The notes under the pieces are model-generated. The model saw nothing but the letters and a program-made list of their open reading frames with translations, was not told the DNA's origin and did no database searches. From JBGPBY01 sp041481485 (GTDB taxonomy: Bacteria > Acidobacteriota > Terriglobia > 20CM-2-55-15), in the NCBI GenBank assembly GCA_041481485.1, contig JBGPBY010000441.1:1-6231 (forward strand): a stretch of DNA of 6,231 nt. The letters are read 5' to 3'. Of this stretch, positions 1 through 6,176 are shown in pieces; the stretch's first letter is position 1, and each line of letters opens with the position of its first letter. Both the position numbers and the translations under genes were made by a program.

Positions 1-79
1 CACAGTTTTTCAGACTGGGATTCCTCGGATTGGGCATCCATAACGAGAGATTGTGCGCGGTCATAGACCGCGCCTACAG
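1..79. repeat. Partial REPIN-like palindromic repeat, copy 1
   Basis: This stretch aligns base for base with 4992-5071, with about eight mismatches and one single-base indel, in the same orientation. It holds the right-hand REP arm at 53-79: a hairpin with stem GCGCGGTC (55-62), loop ATA and stem GACCGCGC (66-73), followed by CTAC (74-77), which is GTAG on the minus strand. This arm is an exact 27/27 reverse complement of the left arm of the complete copy at 4968-4994. Position 1 falls just at the inner end of the expected left arm, so the missing half should lie immediately outside the window. The element sits 12 bp past the stop codon of the last minus-strand gene, so the hairpin would form in the 3' end of that mRNA. 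It has no T-run in that direction, so it is not a standard intrinsic terminator. Confidence 0.85.
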
Positions 80-90
80 TTTTGCGCGGC

Positions 91-2031
91 CTACCGGATT
101 GCGGAAAGGTTCATCACTTGACTGGATGACTCGTCGACGTGCACCGCTTTCCCCTGCGTTTCGGCCTGGCCGATCAGACCGGGATCGAAAAACGCAAATG
201 GTTCAATAGCCTCCCAGGCCGCGAGTGTGTAATCGCCTGGAGTCACGTTGGGTATCGCGAAGTGACCGGCGGAGTCGGCAGTGACGGGACGGAACATCTC
301 GGTCCGCTCACGATTGCGTGCAGGAATCAGCACAACCTGAGCTCCCGCATCCGTGTCGCCTTCGATAACGCCGACATTTGGGCTGAGCACGATTTCAAGT
401 CCCGTAGCCTCGCCGCCGATGTACCGCAGCGGTTCACGAAGCACGTCCGTGTCGCAGACGCGTGCGCCCTTGAGATAAAAGCCTTCCGGCATTCCAGCGA
501 TGGCGACACGGTATTCGCCGGGGCGAACATTCTCCACGCGGAACGCGCCGTCGGAAGCGACCGGCCGGGAATTCGGTCCGCCTTCGAGAATACTCGTTGG
601 TACATTGTTCCTGAATTGAATGCGCACGAAATCGAGAGAAGGCGTTGCGTTCCCTTCGACGCGGATGCGCCCCGAGATTGTGCCGTTGAGTCCCATTGTG
701 AGAACGACACCGTCGAGATCCGAGTTCACGGTCAGCGGCAGGCTCGCCTTCGGACGCAGGAGATCCTCTGCCTGCTGCGCACGGAAGTATTCGTTACGCT
801 CTGCGGGCGACATGTTGTCGAAGTTGATTGGACTGTTGTTCGGCCTTGGAATGGTTGCCGAGAGGACATACGCTCCGGCACCAATGTTTTGCAGTTCGAA
901 CGATCCGTCCGCGGACTTGTAATTCGTGTTACCAACGCCAGTGCTGAAAAAGCCGTTGGGATCGAGGTTCTGCAGGACGAGAGATAAGCTCACCTGCGGC
1001 GGCGGCAGTCCTGTACGGGAATCCACGACTCGGCCGCGAATCTTGTAGGTTTGCTGAGGACCCACCGTGAAATCGATACCGCGCAGGTCCGAACCCGGTG
1101 GTACTTCAACGGACGTGGCGTCGGCTTCCCGTGAAACACCCGGGTAGTACGCCATGGCGTATCTCTGCGGGATGCGATTGGACGTTGTGAACCCGCCGCC
1201 AAACAGGAGATAGTCGGGAACGTTTGTATTCGCCCCAGATGGTGTTCCCGCGCTGACATAGTAGCGGCCCGGTGTAAGGTAGTACATCCGGTAATCCCCG
1301 AGATCATTCGTTGCGGCGGACGCCACATTCTGTGTGGTTCGCTTACCGGTTTGGTCGTACACGAAGCGGAAAAGCCGCACGGGGACACCGGAAGCGGGCT
1401 GTCCCGAGTTATCGCGAATGCGGCCGGAGACCGCGCTCACCGGCATCATGCGCATGACCACGTCCGTTTTTGCCTGTCCCGGCGAGAGCGTTAATGGAAC
1501 ACCGCCGCCTGTGTTCGTGCGCTGCCCGTAATCCTGCTTCGCATATCCAACGCCCGAGAACGCCAGCCGGTATGTGCCGGGATCGACGCTGAATGAAAAC
1601 CGGCCGCGCTCATCTGTCTGGGCTGGCGGCGTCGACTTATAGACCACCGACATCGAACCGGTGGGCGTCATCGTGATCTCCTGGATCTCATCCACGGAAA
1701 CCGACCTGAATGCTTCGATCTGTTTACGTTCTTCCGGAGGGATATCTCCATTTGCAATCTCCGCCTCTATCTCCGCTCCCATGGCCGCTATAGCTTCTGC
1801 AGAGATTGTCGTTTCCCTTGAAGGACGATCCCCCACAACGTATTGAGTGATTGCGCCAAGATTCACACCCAGTTTCCCCAGCGTCACCCGAATATTCGGA
1901 ATGGGCTCACCGTTGCCGTTAACGACGACTCCGGCGACTGTGGCTTTGGGTTGTTGTGGAGGAGCTTGAGGAGCTGGAGGCAACGCGGTCTGCAGGACAA
2001 GCGCAAGAAAGGCAATCCTGAGCGCGATCAT
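91..2031 (-). CDS. Secreted carboxypeptidase-regulatory-like repeat protein (distal paralog)
   Basis: A 646-residue exported protein made of repeated Ig-like beta-sandwich modules of the CarboxypepD_reg type. Residues 1-19 are a signal peptide (short basic start, then a Leu/Ala core), followed by a Pro/Gln-rich linker at 18-28. Modules begin near residues 31 (AGVVVNGNGEPIPNIRVTL), 201 (SGRIRDNSGQPASGVPVRL), 330 (IRGRVVDSRTGLPPP) and 452 (SGRIRVEG), with a fifth degenerate one near 554. Each closes with the family signature G-x-[FY]-x-[FLM] ... PG-x-Y, for example ERGRFSFSVDPGTYRLAF and GDYRMYYLTPGRYYVSAG. Module 1 carries an unusual acidic, helix-prone insertion at about residues 66-117. The C-terminus (AAWEAIEPFAFFDPGLI, then VHVDESS) matches that of the upstream gene. 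The start ATG overlaps the TGA of that gene (ATGA, 2028-2031), with AGAGG at 2039-2043 as ribosome binding site, 7 nt away. No catalytic motif is seen. The role is probably surface binding or structure; the ligand is unknown. Confidence 0.9.
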   Translation of the reverse strand: MIALRIAFLALVLQTALPPAPQAPPQQPKATVAGVVVNGNGEPIPNIRVTLGKLGVNLGAITQYVVGDRPSRETTISAEAIAAMGAEIEAEIANGDIPPEERKQIEAFRSVSVDEIQEITMTPTGSMSVVYKSTPPAQTDERGRFSFSVDPGTYRLAFSGVGYAKQDYGQRTNTGGGVPLTLSPGQAKTDVVMRMMPVSAVSGRIRDNSGQPASGVPVRLFRFVYDQTGKRTTQNVASAATNDLGDYRMYYLTPGRYYVSAGTPSGANTNVPDYLLFGGGFTTSNRIPQRYAMAYYPGVSREADATSVEVPPGSDLRGIDFTVGPQQTYKIRGRVVDSRTGLPPPQVSLSLVLQNLDPNGFFSTGVGNTNYKSADGSFELQNIGAGAYVLSATIPRPNNSPINFDNMSPAERNEYFRAQQAEDLLRPKASLPLTVNSDLDGVVLTMGLNGTISGRIRVEGNATPSLDFVRIQFRNNVPTSILEGGPNSRPVASDGAFRVENVRPGEYRVAIAGMPEGFYLKGARVCDTDVLREPLRYIGGEATGLEIVLSPNVGVIEGDTDAGAQVVLIPARNRERTEMFRPVTADSAGHFAIPNVTPGDYTLAAWEAIEPFAFFDPGLIGQAETQGKAVHVDESSSQVMNLSAIR

Positions 2032-3908
2032 CGCTGGGCCTCTGCGGGAATAATCTGGACGCTGACATTTTCAGTTGTCGATTCGGAGATGTGTACGCTG
2101 TGGGCTCGCCCTTCGCTGCGGGCGAGGAGATCGGGATCAAACCAGGAATTGTCTTCCACGGATTCCCACGCAAAAATTTTGTAGTCCCCAGGTGCGAGCG
2201 ACGGGAATGTGAATCGTCCGTTTTGATCGATCGACCCCGACCTGTAAAGGTCGGTCCGAAAGCGGTTGCGATCCGGGACCGCCACGACCCGCCCCGCGGC
2301 AGCCGGCTGCGAGCGGTTATCCGTCACCGTACCTTCCACGCGGCCGCTGCCGAAGGCCAGCACGATTTCGAGTCCGCTGTTGACGGAACCGGAGAAGCGC
2401 AGTGGTGCATTCATAGCATCAATTCCGTCGAAGCGCGCATCCTTCAAATAGGCGTTTGCGGTCTGCATCGACCCGTAGTACTGCGTGCCACCTTGTCCGT
2501 TGACGTTGATTGGGAATCCGCTGAATTCGATTCGGTATTCTCCCTGAACGACGTTGGCCAGGCGGAACGTGCTGTCCGCGGCGACATTCGCCTGGGGATT
2601 CTGATAGAGAACGTTCGCCAATAAATCCGGCAGGGATGCTTGCGAGCCGGCGCTTGCGCCCGCAGGTACAAGCTGAACGCGCAACCGATCCATGGACATC
2701 TGCGCTGGCAACTGTCCGTCGATACGCACACGGCCGGGGATCGTGGCTGCGGGAACAAGCGGAAGCACGACGTTGTCGAGGTCGGCTGATCCGATCGAGA
2801 TAGATATCATGCCGGACGATCGCCCAAGGGGCCCTGGGCGCCCAGGCACTGGCGTGTCGGTCATCGACGCGACGAGGGAATACGGCCCCGGCAGAAGATC
2901 GCGGATCTCGAAAGCTCCCGATTTACCGTTGTAGTTCGGCGATGGCGAGTCCGGACCGAAAAACTGGTCGGCATCCGAATTCAGCCCCGGCATCTGCGGC
3001 GCCACAATCACACTGGCACGCGGCGGAGGTTGTCCTGTGCGGGAGTCGACGATCTTTCCACGCACCTTGAAAGTGCGAGGCTTTGTGGAGAGCACCAGGT
3101 CAACGGATTGAAGGTCGGCGCCCGGCTGCAATTCGATGCTGCGCGCGTTGGCGATTTCCTGTACTCCCGGATAAAACGCATAGCCCAACACGCTCGGAAC
3201 TTCGTTGCCATTGGCGCCGCCACCGGCAGAGTCGGCCAGGTACAGTTCTGCAAGGGGATTTGCACCTGTTGACGATTTGCCGGCGAGAAGGTAGTAACGC
3301 CCGGGGGTCACCCAGTACATACGGTATTCGCCGCGATCGTCTGTCGTCGCCGTGCCCACGGACTGGTACGAACGCTGGCCCTGATAGTTGTAAGAGTAGC
3401 GCAGCAACTGCACGGGAACGTTGATCAAGGGTTGATCGGCCGTATCGCGAACCCTTCCGCTGAGGTTCGCCGCCGGTAAGAGCGCCACGTTGATGTCTCT
3501 TGTGGATCGTCCATCGTTCACATTGACAGGAGCAGAGGCCCCGCCCGGAGCTTTCTGTCCGTAAGTCAGCCCCACGAAACCGTTCGCAAGAACAGACACA
3601 TTGAAGGCGCCGTTCTCCAGACCGGTGACAGCGTACCTGCCATTGTCGTCTGTCATGACAGGAGGTATCGGCGGTAACGCAGGCACGGCGCCGCGGCCCG
3701 CTGTTGGAGCTGTTGGGAGTGCTCCGCCAGGTGCCGTATTTGGCGCTGTTCGGCGCGTCACAGTGACGCGCGCGTTGGGAATGGGTTGATTCGATCCGGA
3801 CCGTGTAACGGTTCCTTCGATGCTTCCTGCCGGCTTTTGCTGCTGAAGAGGATTCACTCCAGCCTGGAGCAACAGTAGCGCGAGCGGTGCGAGCGAGAGT
3901 AGTTTCAT
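2028..3908 (-). CDS. Secreted carboxypeptidase-regulatory-like repeat protein (proximal paralog)
   Basis: A 626-residue exported protein and paralog of the gene that follows it. Residues 1-18 form a signal peptide (MKLL then a Leu-rich core), followed by a Gln-rich stretch. Five Ig-like CarboxypepD_reg modules start near residues 30 (IEGTVTRSGSNQPIPNARVT), 149 (LSGRVRDTADQPLINVPVQL), 281 (KVRGKIVDSRTGQPPP), 390 (IPGRVRIDG) and 523 (RVEGTVTDNRSQP). They end in signatures such as DDRGEYRMYWVTPGRYYLLA and QNGRFTFPSLAPGDYKIFAW. Module 1 has a Pro/Ala/Gly-rich loop at residues 54-84 where the paralog has a helical insertion. The start is supported by GGGGAG at 3915-3920, 6 nt upstream of the ATG. 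The stop overlaps the next start by 4 bp, which indicates co-translation. In established families this module is an accessory fold found in carboxypeptidases and in TonB-dependent receptors; no peptidase or barrel domain is present here, so the function is an open guess (surface adhesion or carbohydrate binding). Confidence 0.9.
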   Translation of the reverse strand: MKLLSLAPLALLLLQAGVNPLQQQKPAGSIEGTVTRSGSNQPIPNARVTVTRRTAPNTAPGGALPTAPTAGRGAVPALPPIPPVMTDDNGRYAVTGLENGAFNVSVLANGFVGLTYGQKAPGGASAPVNVNDGRSTRDINVALLPAANLSGRVRDTADQPLINVPVQLLRYSYNYQGQRSYQSVGTATTDDRGEYRMYWVTPGRYYLLAGKSSTGANPLAELYLADSAGGGANGNEVPSVLGYAFYPGVQEIANARSIELQPGADLQSVDLVLSTKPRTFKVRGKIVDSRTGQPPPRASVIVAPQMPGLNSDADQFFGPDSPSPNYNGKSGAFEIRDLLPGPYSLVASMTDTPVPGRPGPLGRSSGMISISIGSADLDNVVLPLVPAATIPGRVRIDGQLPAQMSMDRLRVQLVPAGASAGSQASLPDLLANVLYQNPQANVAADSTFRLANVVQGEYRIEFSGFPINVNGQGGTQYYGSMQTANAYLKDARFDGIDAMNAPLRFSGSVNSGLEIVLAFGSGRVEGTVTDNRSQPAAAGRVVAVPDRNRFRTDLYRSGSIDQNGRFTFPSLAPGDYKIFAWESVEDNSWFDPDLLARSEGRAHSVHISESTTENVSVQIIPAEAQR

Positions 3909-3932
3909 GAGCGGCTCCCCGAGTTTCTACAA

Positions 3933-3961
3933 AGAATAGGCCTATTCCAACGCAGTCACAA
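3933..3961 (-). promoter_or_regulatory. Candidate sigma70-type promoter for the repeat-protein pair
   Basis: On the minus strand, TTGTGA (3956-3961, 4/6 to the -35 consensus) is followed after exactly 17 bp by TATTCT (3933-3938, 4/6 to the -10 consensus). Transcription would start near 3926, leaving a short leader that contains the GGGGAG ribosome binding site at 3915-3920. The -10 half overlaps the 14-bp palindrome at 3934-3947. The match is modest and the gap is short, so read-through from the upstream SDR gene is equally possible. Confidence 0.3.
3934..3947. promoter_or_regulatory. Perfect 14-bp palindrome, possible operator
   Basis: GAATAGGCCTATTC is identical to its own reverse complement and lies in the 75-bp gap between the SDR stop and the start of the first repeat-protein gene. 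It overlaps the candidate -10 box and lies 26 bp upstream of the ATG, a natural place for a dimeric repressor to act. It has no loop, so it suits a protein binding site better than an RNA hairpin, and no T-run follows it. No regulator gene is visible in the window. Confidence 0.35.
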
Positions 3962-3983
3962 AGGGGCATTTGACGCGGTACAT

Positions 3984-4868
3984 TCAAATCTGTCGCTTGC
4001 GAGCGGTGTACTCTCGCGCATCGATGCCGAATGTGCGTTGGACGTTTCCGTACCAGGTTTCGTCATTCGAGGAGTTCCATTCCACCCACTGTTCGTCGGT
4101 CATCGAAGCTCGCCATCGCAAATAGCCTTCGGCATCCGGTCCCACGGGATGACGCAGTTTCCACGTACCGCTTTCAATGATCTCGCGGATCTTGTCAGCA
4201 ACGACCTGCGGCGGCGTCGGCTTCTTGAGGGACGACGCGAACAGAGCTGCCAGTCGCTCGGTCTGCGGGTACGGTGAGGATGAGGTTCTCCGGCTGAACG
4301 ATCGGGCCATATCTGTATTGATTACGCCGGGCTCGACGATGGCAACGCGGATATTGAACATCGCCGCCTCTTGCGCGAGTCCTTCGCTCAAGGCCTCGAG
4401 CGCGAACTTTGATGCCGAATACGGGGTCAGGGGAGCTGAGGCAATATGTCCCGCCACGGAGCTCAGATTGATGATGCAGCCACTCCGCCGCTTCCGCATG
4501 TCTGGAAGGACAGCCTGAATGCATCGAATCGGACCGAAGTAGTTGGTTTCCATAATCCTGCGAAACTCCGACAGTGGCAGTTCTTCAATCGAGCCGCTGC
4601 CCTCGACTCCCGCATTGTTTACGAGAACTTCGATCGGTCCGTGTGATGTGTGGATCGATCCGATCGTTTGCTGCACAGATGCATCGGAATCGACGTCCAT
4701 CGGAGCGATGGTGATGGGAAGGCGCTCCTTTTCCGCGGCCTCCGCGAGCTCGGGAGAGCGGCCAGGCTCGCGCATCGTTGCAAACACGGTGTGGCCGTGG
4801 CGGCCCAGAGTGAGTGCGGTTGCGAGTCCTATTCCCCGGCTTGCGCCGGTAATTAATATGGATGCCAT
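3984..4868 (-). CDS. Classical SDR-family NAD(P)-dependent oxidoreductase
   Basis: A 294-residue cytosolic short-chain dehydrogenase/reductase with a complete Rossmann fold and active site. The cofactor-binding motif TGASRGIG is at residues 7-14, D58 in MDVDS is the adenine-ring aspartate, NNAG is at 84-87, and the catalytic tetrad is N109 (ETNYFG), S137 (NLSSVAG), Y150 and K154 (YSASK). EPG at 179-181 follows the usual beta-strand 6. R11 and R33 (TMREP), right after beta-strand 2, suggest NADP(H) over NAD(H). The layout resembles the 17beta-hydroxysteroid-dehydrogenase-like group of classical SDRs, but the substrate cannot be read from sequence. The C-terminal 50 residues, rich in Trp and charge (about 244-294), extend past the core and probably shape the substrate pocket. 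The ribosome binding site AAGGAGA (4881-4887) lies 12 nt before the ATG. No signal peptide is present. It is the first gene of a possible three-gene minus-strand transcript. Confidence 0.93.
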   Translation of the reverse strand: MASILITGASRGIGLATALTLGRHGHTVFATMREPGRSPELAEAAEKERLPITIAPMDVDSDASVQQTIGSIHTSHGPIEVLVNNAGVEGSGSIEELPLSEFRRIMETNYFGPIRCIQAVLPDMRKRRSGCIINLSSVAGHIASAPLTPYSASKFALEALSEGLAQEAAMFNIRVAIVEPGVINTDMARSFSRRTSSSPYPQTERLAALFASSLKKPTPPQVVADKIREIIESGTWKLRHPVGPDAEGYLRWRASMTDEQWVEWNSSNDETWYGNVQRTFGIDAREYTARKRQI

Positions 4869-4909
4869 TTTGTGATCTCTTCTCCTTTTTGTTCGATGCC
4901 GTTAAGGTC

Positions 4910-4938
4910 CTAATATCCTACCGTCCTGAATCTGTCAG
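4910..4938 (-). promoter_or_regulatory. Candidate sigma70-type promoter for the SDR gene
   Basis: On the minus strand, CTGACA (4933-4938, 5/6 to the -35 consensus) is followed by a 17-bp spacer and TATTAG (4910-4915, 4/6 to the -10 consensus; GATATT, one base earlier, is an alternative). The expected start near 4903 gives a leader of about 34 nt with AAGGAGA (4881-4887) in it. The REPIN-like element begins 30 bp upstream of the -35 and so leaves this promoter intact. Confidence 0.4.
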
Positions 4939-4967
4939 CCGCAACGATCGGTATAGGCCGCGTCTCC

Positions 4968-5071
4968 CTGTAGGCGCGGTCTATGACCGCGCACTGTTTT
5001 TCACTCTGGGATTCCTCGAATTGGGAATCCACAATCGAGAGATTGTGCGCGGTAATAGACCGCGCCTACAG
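4968..5071. repeat. Complete REPIN-like element (two inverted REPs), copy 2
   Basis: This is a 104-bp unit with 27-bp terminal inverted repeats (4968-4994 and 5045-5071) that match at 26 of 27 positions. Each arm has REP architecture. On the left, GTAG (4970-4973) is followed at once by a hairpin with stem GCGCGGTC (4974-4981), loop TAT and stem GACCGCGC (4985-4992). The right arm is the mirror image, with CTAC at 5066-5069 and stems at 5047-5053 and 5059-5065, weakened by one base change. The centre adds GGATTCC/GGAATCC (5009-5015 and 5024-5030) and ACAATC-GAGA-GATTGT (5031-5046). Known REPINs are two inverted REPs of about this total length, moved by RAYT (REP-associated tyrosine) transposases, and the GTAG tetranucleotide beside the stem is a described RAYT recognition feature. 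That a RAYT acts here is inference, as no transposase gene is in view. No clear target-site duplication was found. Confidence 0.85.
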
Positions 5072-5186
5072 CGGAACGCCGTCGCAAATTTCAAGCTGAC
5101 CCGCTACCGACAGGCGCTGGACCACGTCTTGCGGTAAAAGCAGAAAAGATTTCCCAAAAACATCCGTTTTCGACAGAATCTCCCAC

Positions 5187-5190
5187 GGAG
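5187..5190 (+). promoter_or_regulatory. Ribosome binding site deciding the VWA-like gene start
   Basis: GGAG at 5187-5190 lies 8 nt before the ATG at 5199, the ideal spacing. The in-frame GTG at 5190 would begin on the last base of this same site and has no good ribosome binding site of its own, so ATG 5199 is the better start. Confidence 0.7.
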
Positions 5191-5198
5191 TGAAACCC

Positions 5199-6170
5199 AT
5201 GACATTGTCACGTTCGTTCATTGCCGGTTCGATTCTGGCCATAACGGCAGTGTGCTCACTCGCGGGCGCTGCCGGCTCGATGGCACCAATTCAGAATCAG
5301 CCTTCGCCGTGGCTGAACCCGGATGGAGGCATGGTCCTTGCGTGGGTTTCCGCGGTGGATCCAAAAGGCAATTCGGTGCGGGGGCTGAAGCAAAACAACT
5401 TCCACATCTTTGAGAACGATGTTGAACAGACGATCGACTATTTTGCGCAGAACAGCGATCCGATCAGCGTAGGTATCATTCCTTGCGGCAGCATCGAATG
5501 CGCCGAAGTTCCACTGACATTCCTGAAGACCACCAGTTGGGCCGAGGAGTATTTCGTCGTGGTGGAAAACCGGACGAATCAACGTGGAGGCATCATCCTG
5601 CAGAACTTCACCACCGACATTAGCGTGATCCCTCGAATTACCCCAAGCACCCATTCCGCGGGAGTCCTTTCTCTGGGTCTCGACTATATTCGGGAAGCCG
5701 CGAACACCAGAAAGATCCTTCTTTTAATCGCAGCCGGTCTGCGTATGGGTTCCAGCGGGGGTGTCTCTTCGGAGTTGGTGCTAAGGCGTGCCGTTCGCGA
5801 GGAGGATGTTCAAATCTATTCGATCGTGACTTCCAGATTCGATGAAATCGAGTCTTTGGAGCATGAAAACAAGAGTCCGAAGAAGCAGCCCGATCCTCTC
5901 TATGCGGAATATATAGTTCCGGCACTATCGCGCGCGACTGGTGGGCGAGCATACTACTCGCAGTTTTTCGCTGCGGATCTTGAGAAGGTCGCTGCGGAAA
6001 TCGCACGCGGACTGGAAACCCAGTATCTGATTGGATATCGATCCGCGGATCTCACCACTAACGGAAAATGGCGGCAAATCCGCATGCAGGTCAATGCGCC
6101 TGCCGGGACGCCTGAACTCACGACATGGACAAAGAGCGGCTACTGGGCAGATAAGCCACAGGGCAAATAA
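5199..6170 (+). CDS. Secreted VWFA-related acidobacterial-domain protein with degenerate MIDAS
   Basis: A 323-residue exported protein (start ATG 5199; a GTG at 5190 would add three residues). Residues 1-25 are a signal peptide with cleavage likely near AGAAGS; the Cys at 19 lacks a proper lipobox. The mature part follows the acidobacterial VWFA-related family. An N-terminal strand-turn segment (about 45-85: VLAWVSAVDPKGNSVRGL, then FHIFENDVEQTIDYF) leads into a VWA Rossmann-like fold (about 90-210, ending VQIYSIVTS). The family C-terminal part has SRATGGRAYY near 244-253 and QYLIGYR at 275-281. The length suits the family (about 300). The metal-ion site is lost: where DxSxS belongs there is PCGSIE (95-100), and the later SDG-type loop reads IAAGLRMGS. 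Cysteines 96 and 101 could form a disulfide. It probably works outside the cytoplasm in protein binding without metal. It is divergent from the SDR gene, with no clear promoter. Confidence 0.88.
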   Translation: MTLSRSFIAGSILAITAVCSLAGAAGSMAPIQNQPSPWLNPDGGMVLAWVSAVDPKGNSVRGLKQNNFHIFENDVEQTIDYFAQNSDPISVGIIPCGSIECAEVPLTFLKTTSWAEEYFVVVENRTNQRGGIILQNFTTDISVIPRITPSTHSAGVLSLGLDYIREAANTRKILLLIAAGLRMGSSGGVSSELVLRRAVREEDVQIYSIVTSRFDEIESLEHENKSPKKQPDPLYAEYIVPALSRATGGRAYYSQFFAADLEKVAAEIARGLETQYLIGYRSADLTTNGKWRQIRMQVNAPAGTPELTTWTKSGYWADKPQGK

Positions 6171-6176
6171 GGATCT

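Larger units (their letters stand above)
4869..5189. other. Divergent intergenic region
   Basis: These 321 bp separate the SDR gene (minus) from the VWA-like gene (plus). They hold, in order, the SDR ribosome binding site and candidate promoter, the 104-bp REPIN-like element, and about 118 bp upstream of the VWA-like gene. The last part is A-rich near 5123-5160. I found no convincing -35/-10 pair there for the plus-strand gene. A short plus-strand reading frame through 4862-5137 runs through the palindromic repeat and is not credible as a gene. Confidence 0.8.

Noticed and set aside
55..83. Hairpin followed by TTTT as an intrinsic terminator on the plus strand
   Set aside because: The four T's come six bases after the stem, and the hairpin is the arm of the repeat element, conserved at the other copy where no T-run follows.
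139..987. 282-residue open frame on the plus strand
   Set aside because: It is antisense to a gene with clear signal peptide, repeated modules and family signatures. Its own product is rich in Arg, His and Cys with no recognisable motif, as expected for a shadow frame in GC-rich DNA.
2821..2840. CGCCCA ... TGGGCG inverted repeat
   Set aside because: It lies inside the coding sequence for a Pro/Gly/Arg-rich stretch (PGRPGPLGR), whose GC-rich codons readily form such matches.
3100..3987. 295-residue open frame on the minus strand in another frame
   Set aside because: It overlaps the signal peptide and first modules of the 626-residue repeat protein. Its product is Arg/Ser-rich low-complexity sequence without domain signals.
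4862..5137. Possible 91-residue plus-strand gene in the intergenic region
   Set aside because: It runs straight through the inverted-repeat element and the SDR leader; coding through a palindromic repeat is not convincing.
5072..5186. Promoter for the VWA-like gene around TTGCGG (about 5119)
   Set aside because: No -10-like hexamer occurs at 16-18 bp from it; other pairings were equally poor, so no promoter is called.
5244..5264. Lipoprotein attachment site at Cys19 of the VWA-like protein
   Set aside because: The residues before the cysteine are I-T-A-V, lacking the small residue at -1 required by a lipobox; a normal signal peptidase I site fits better.
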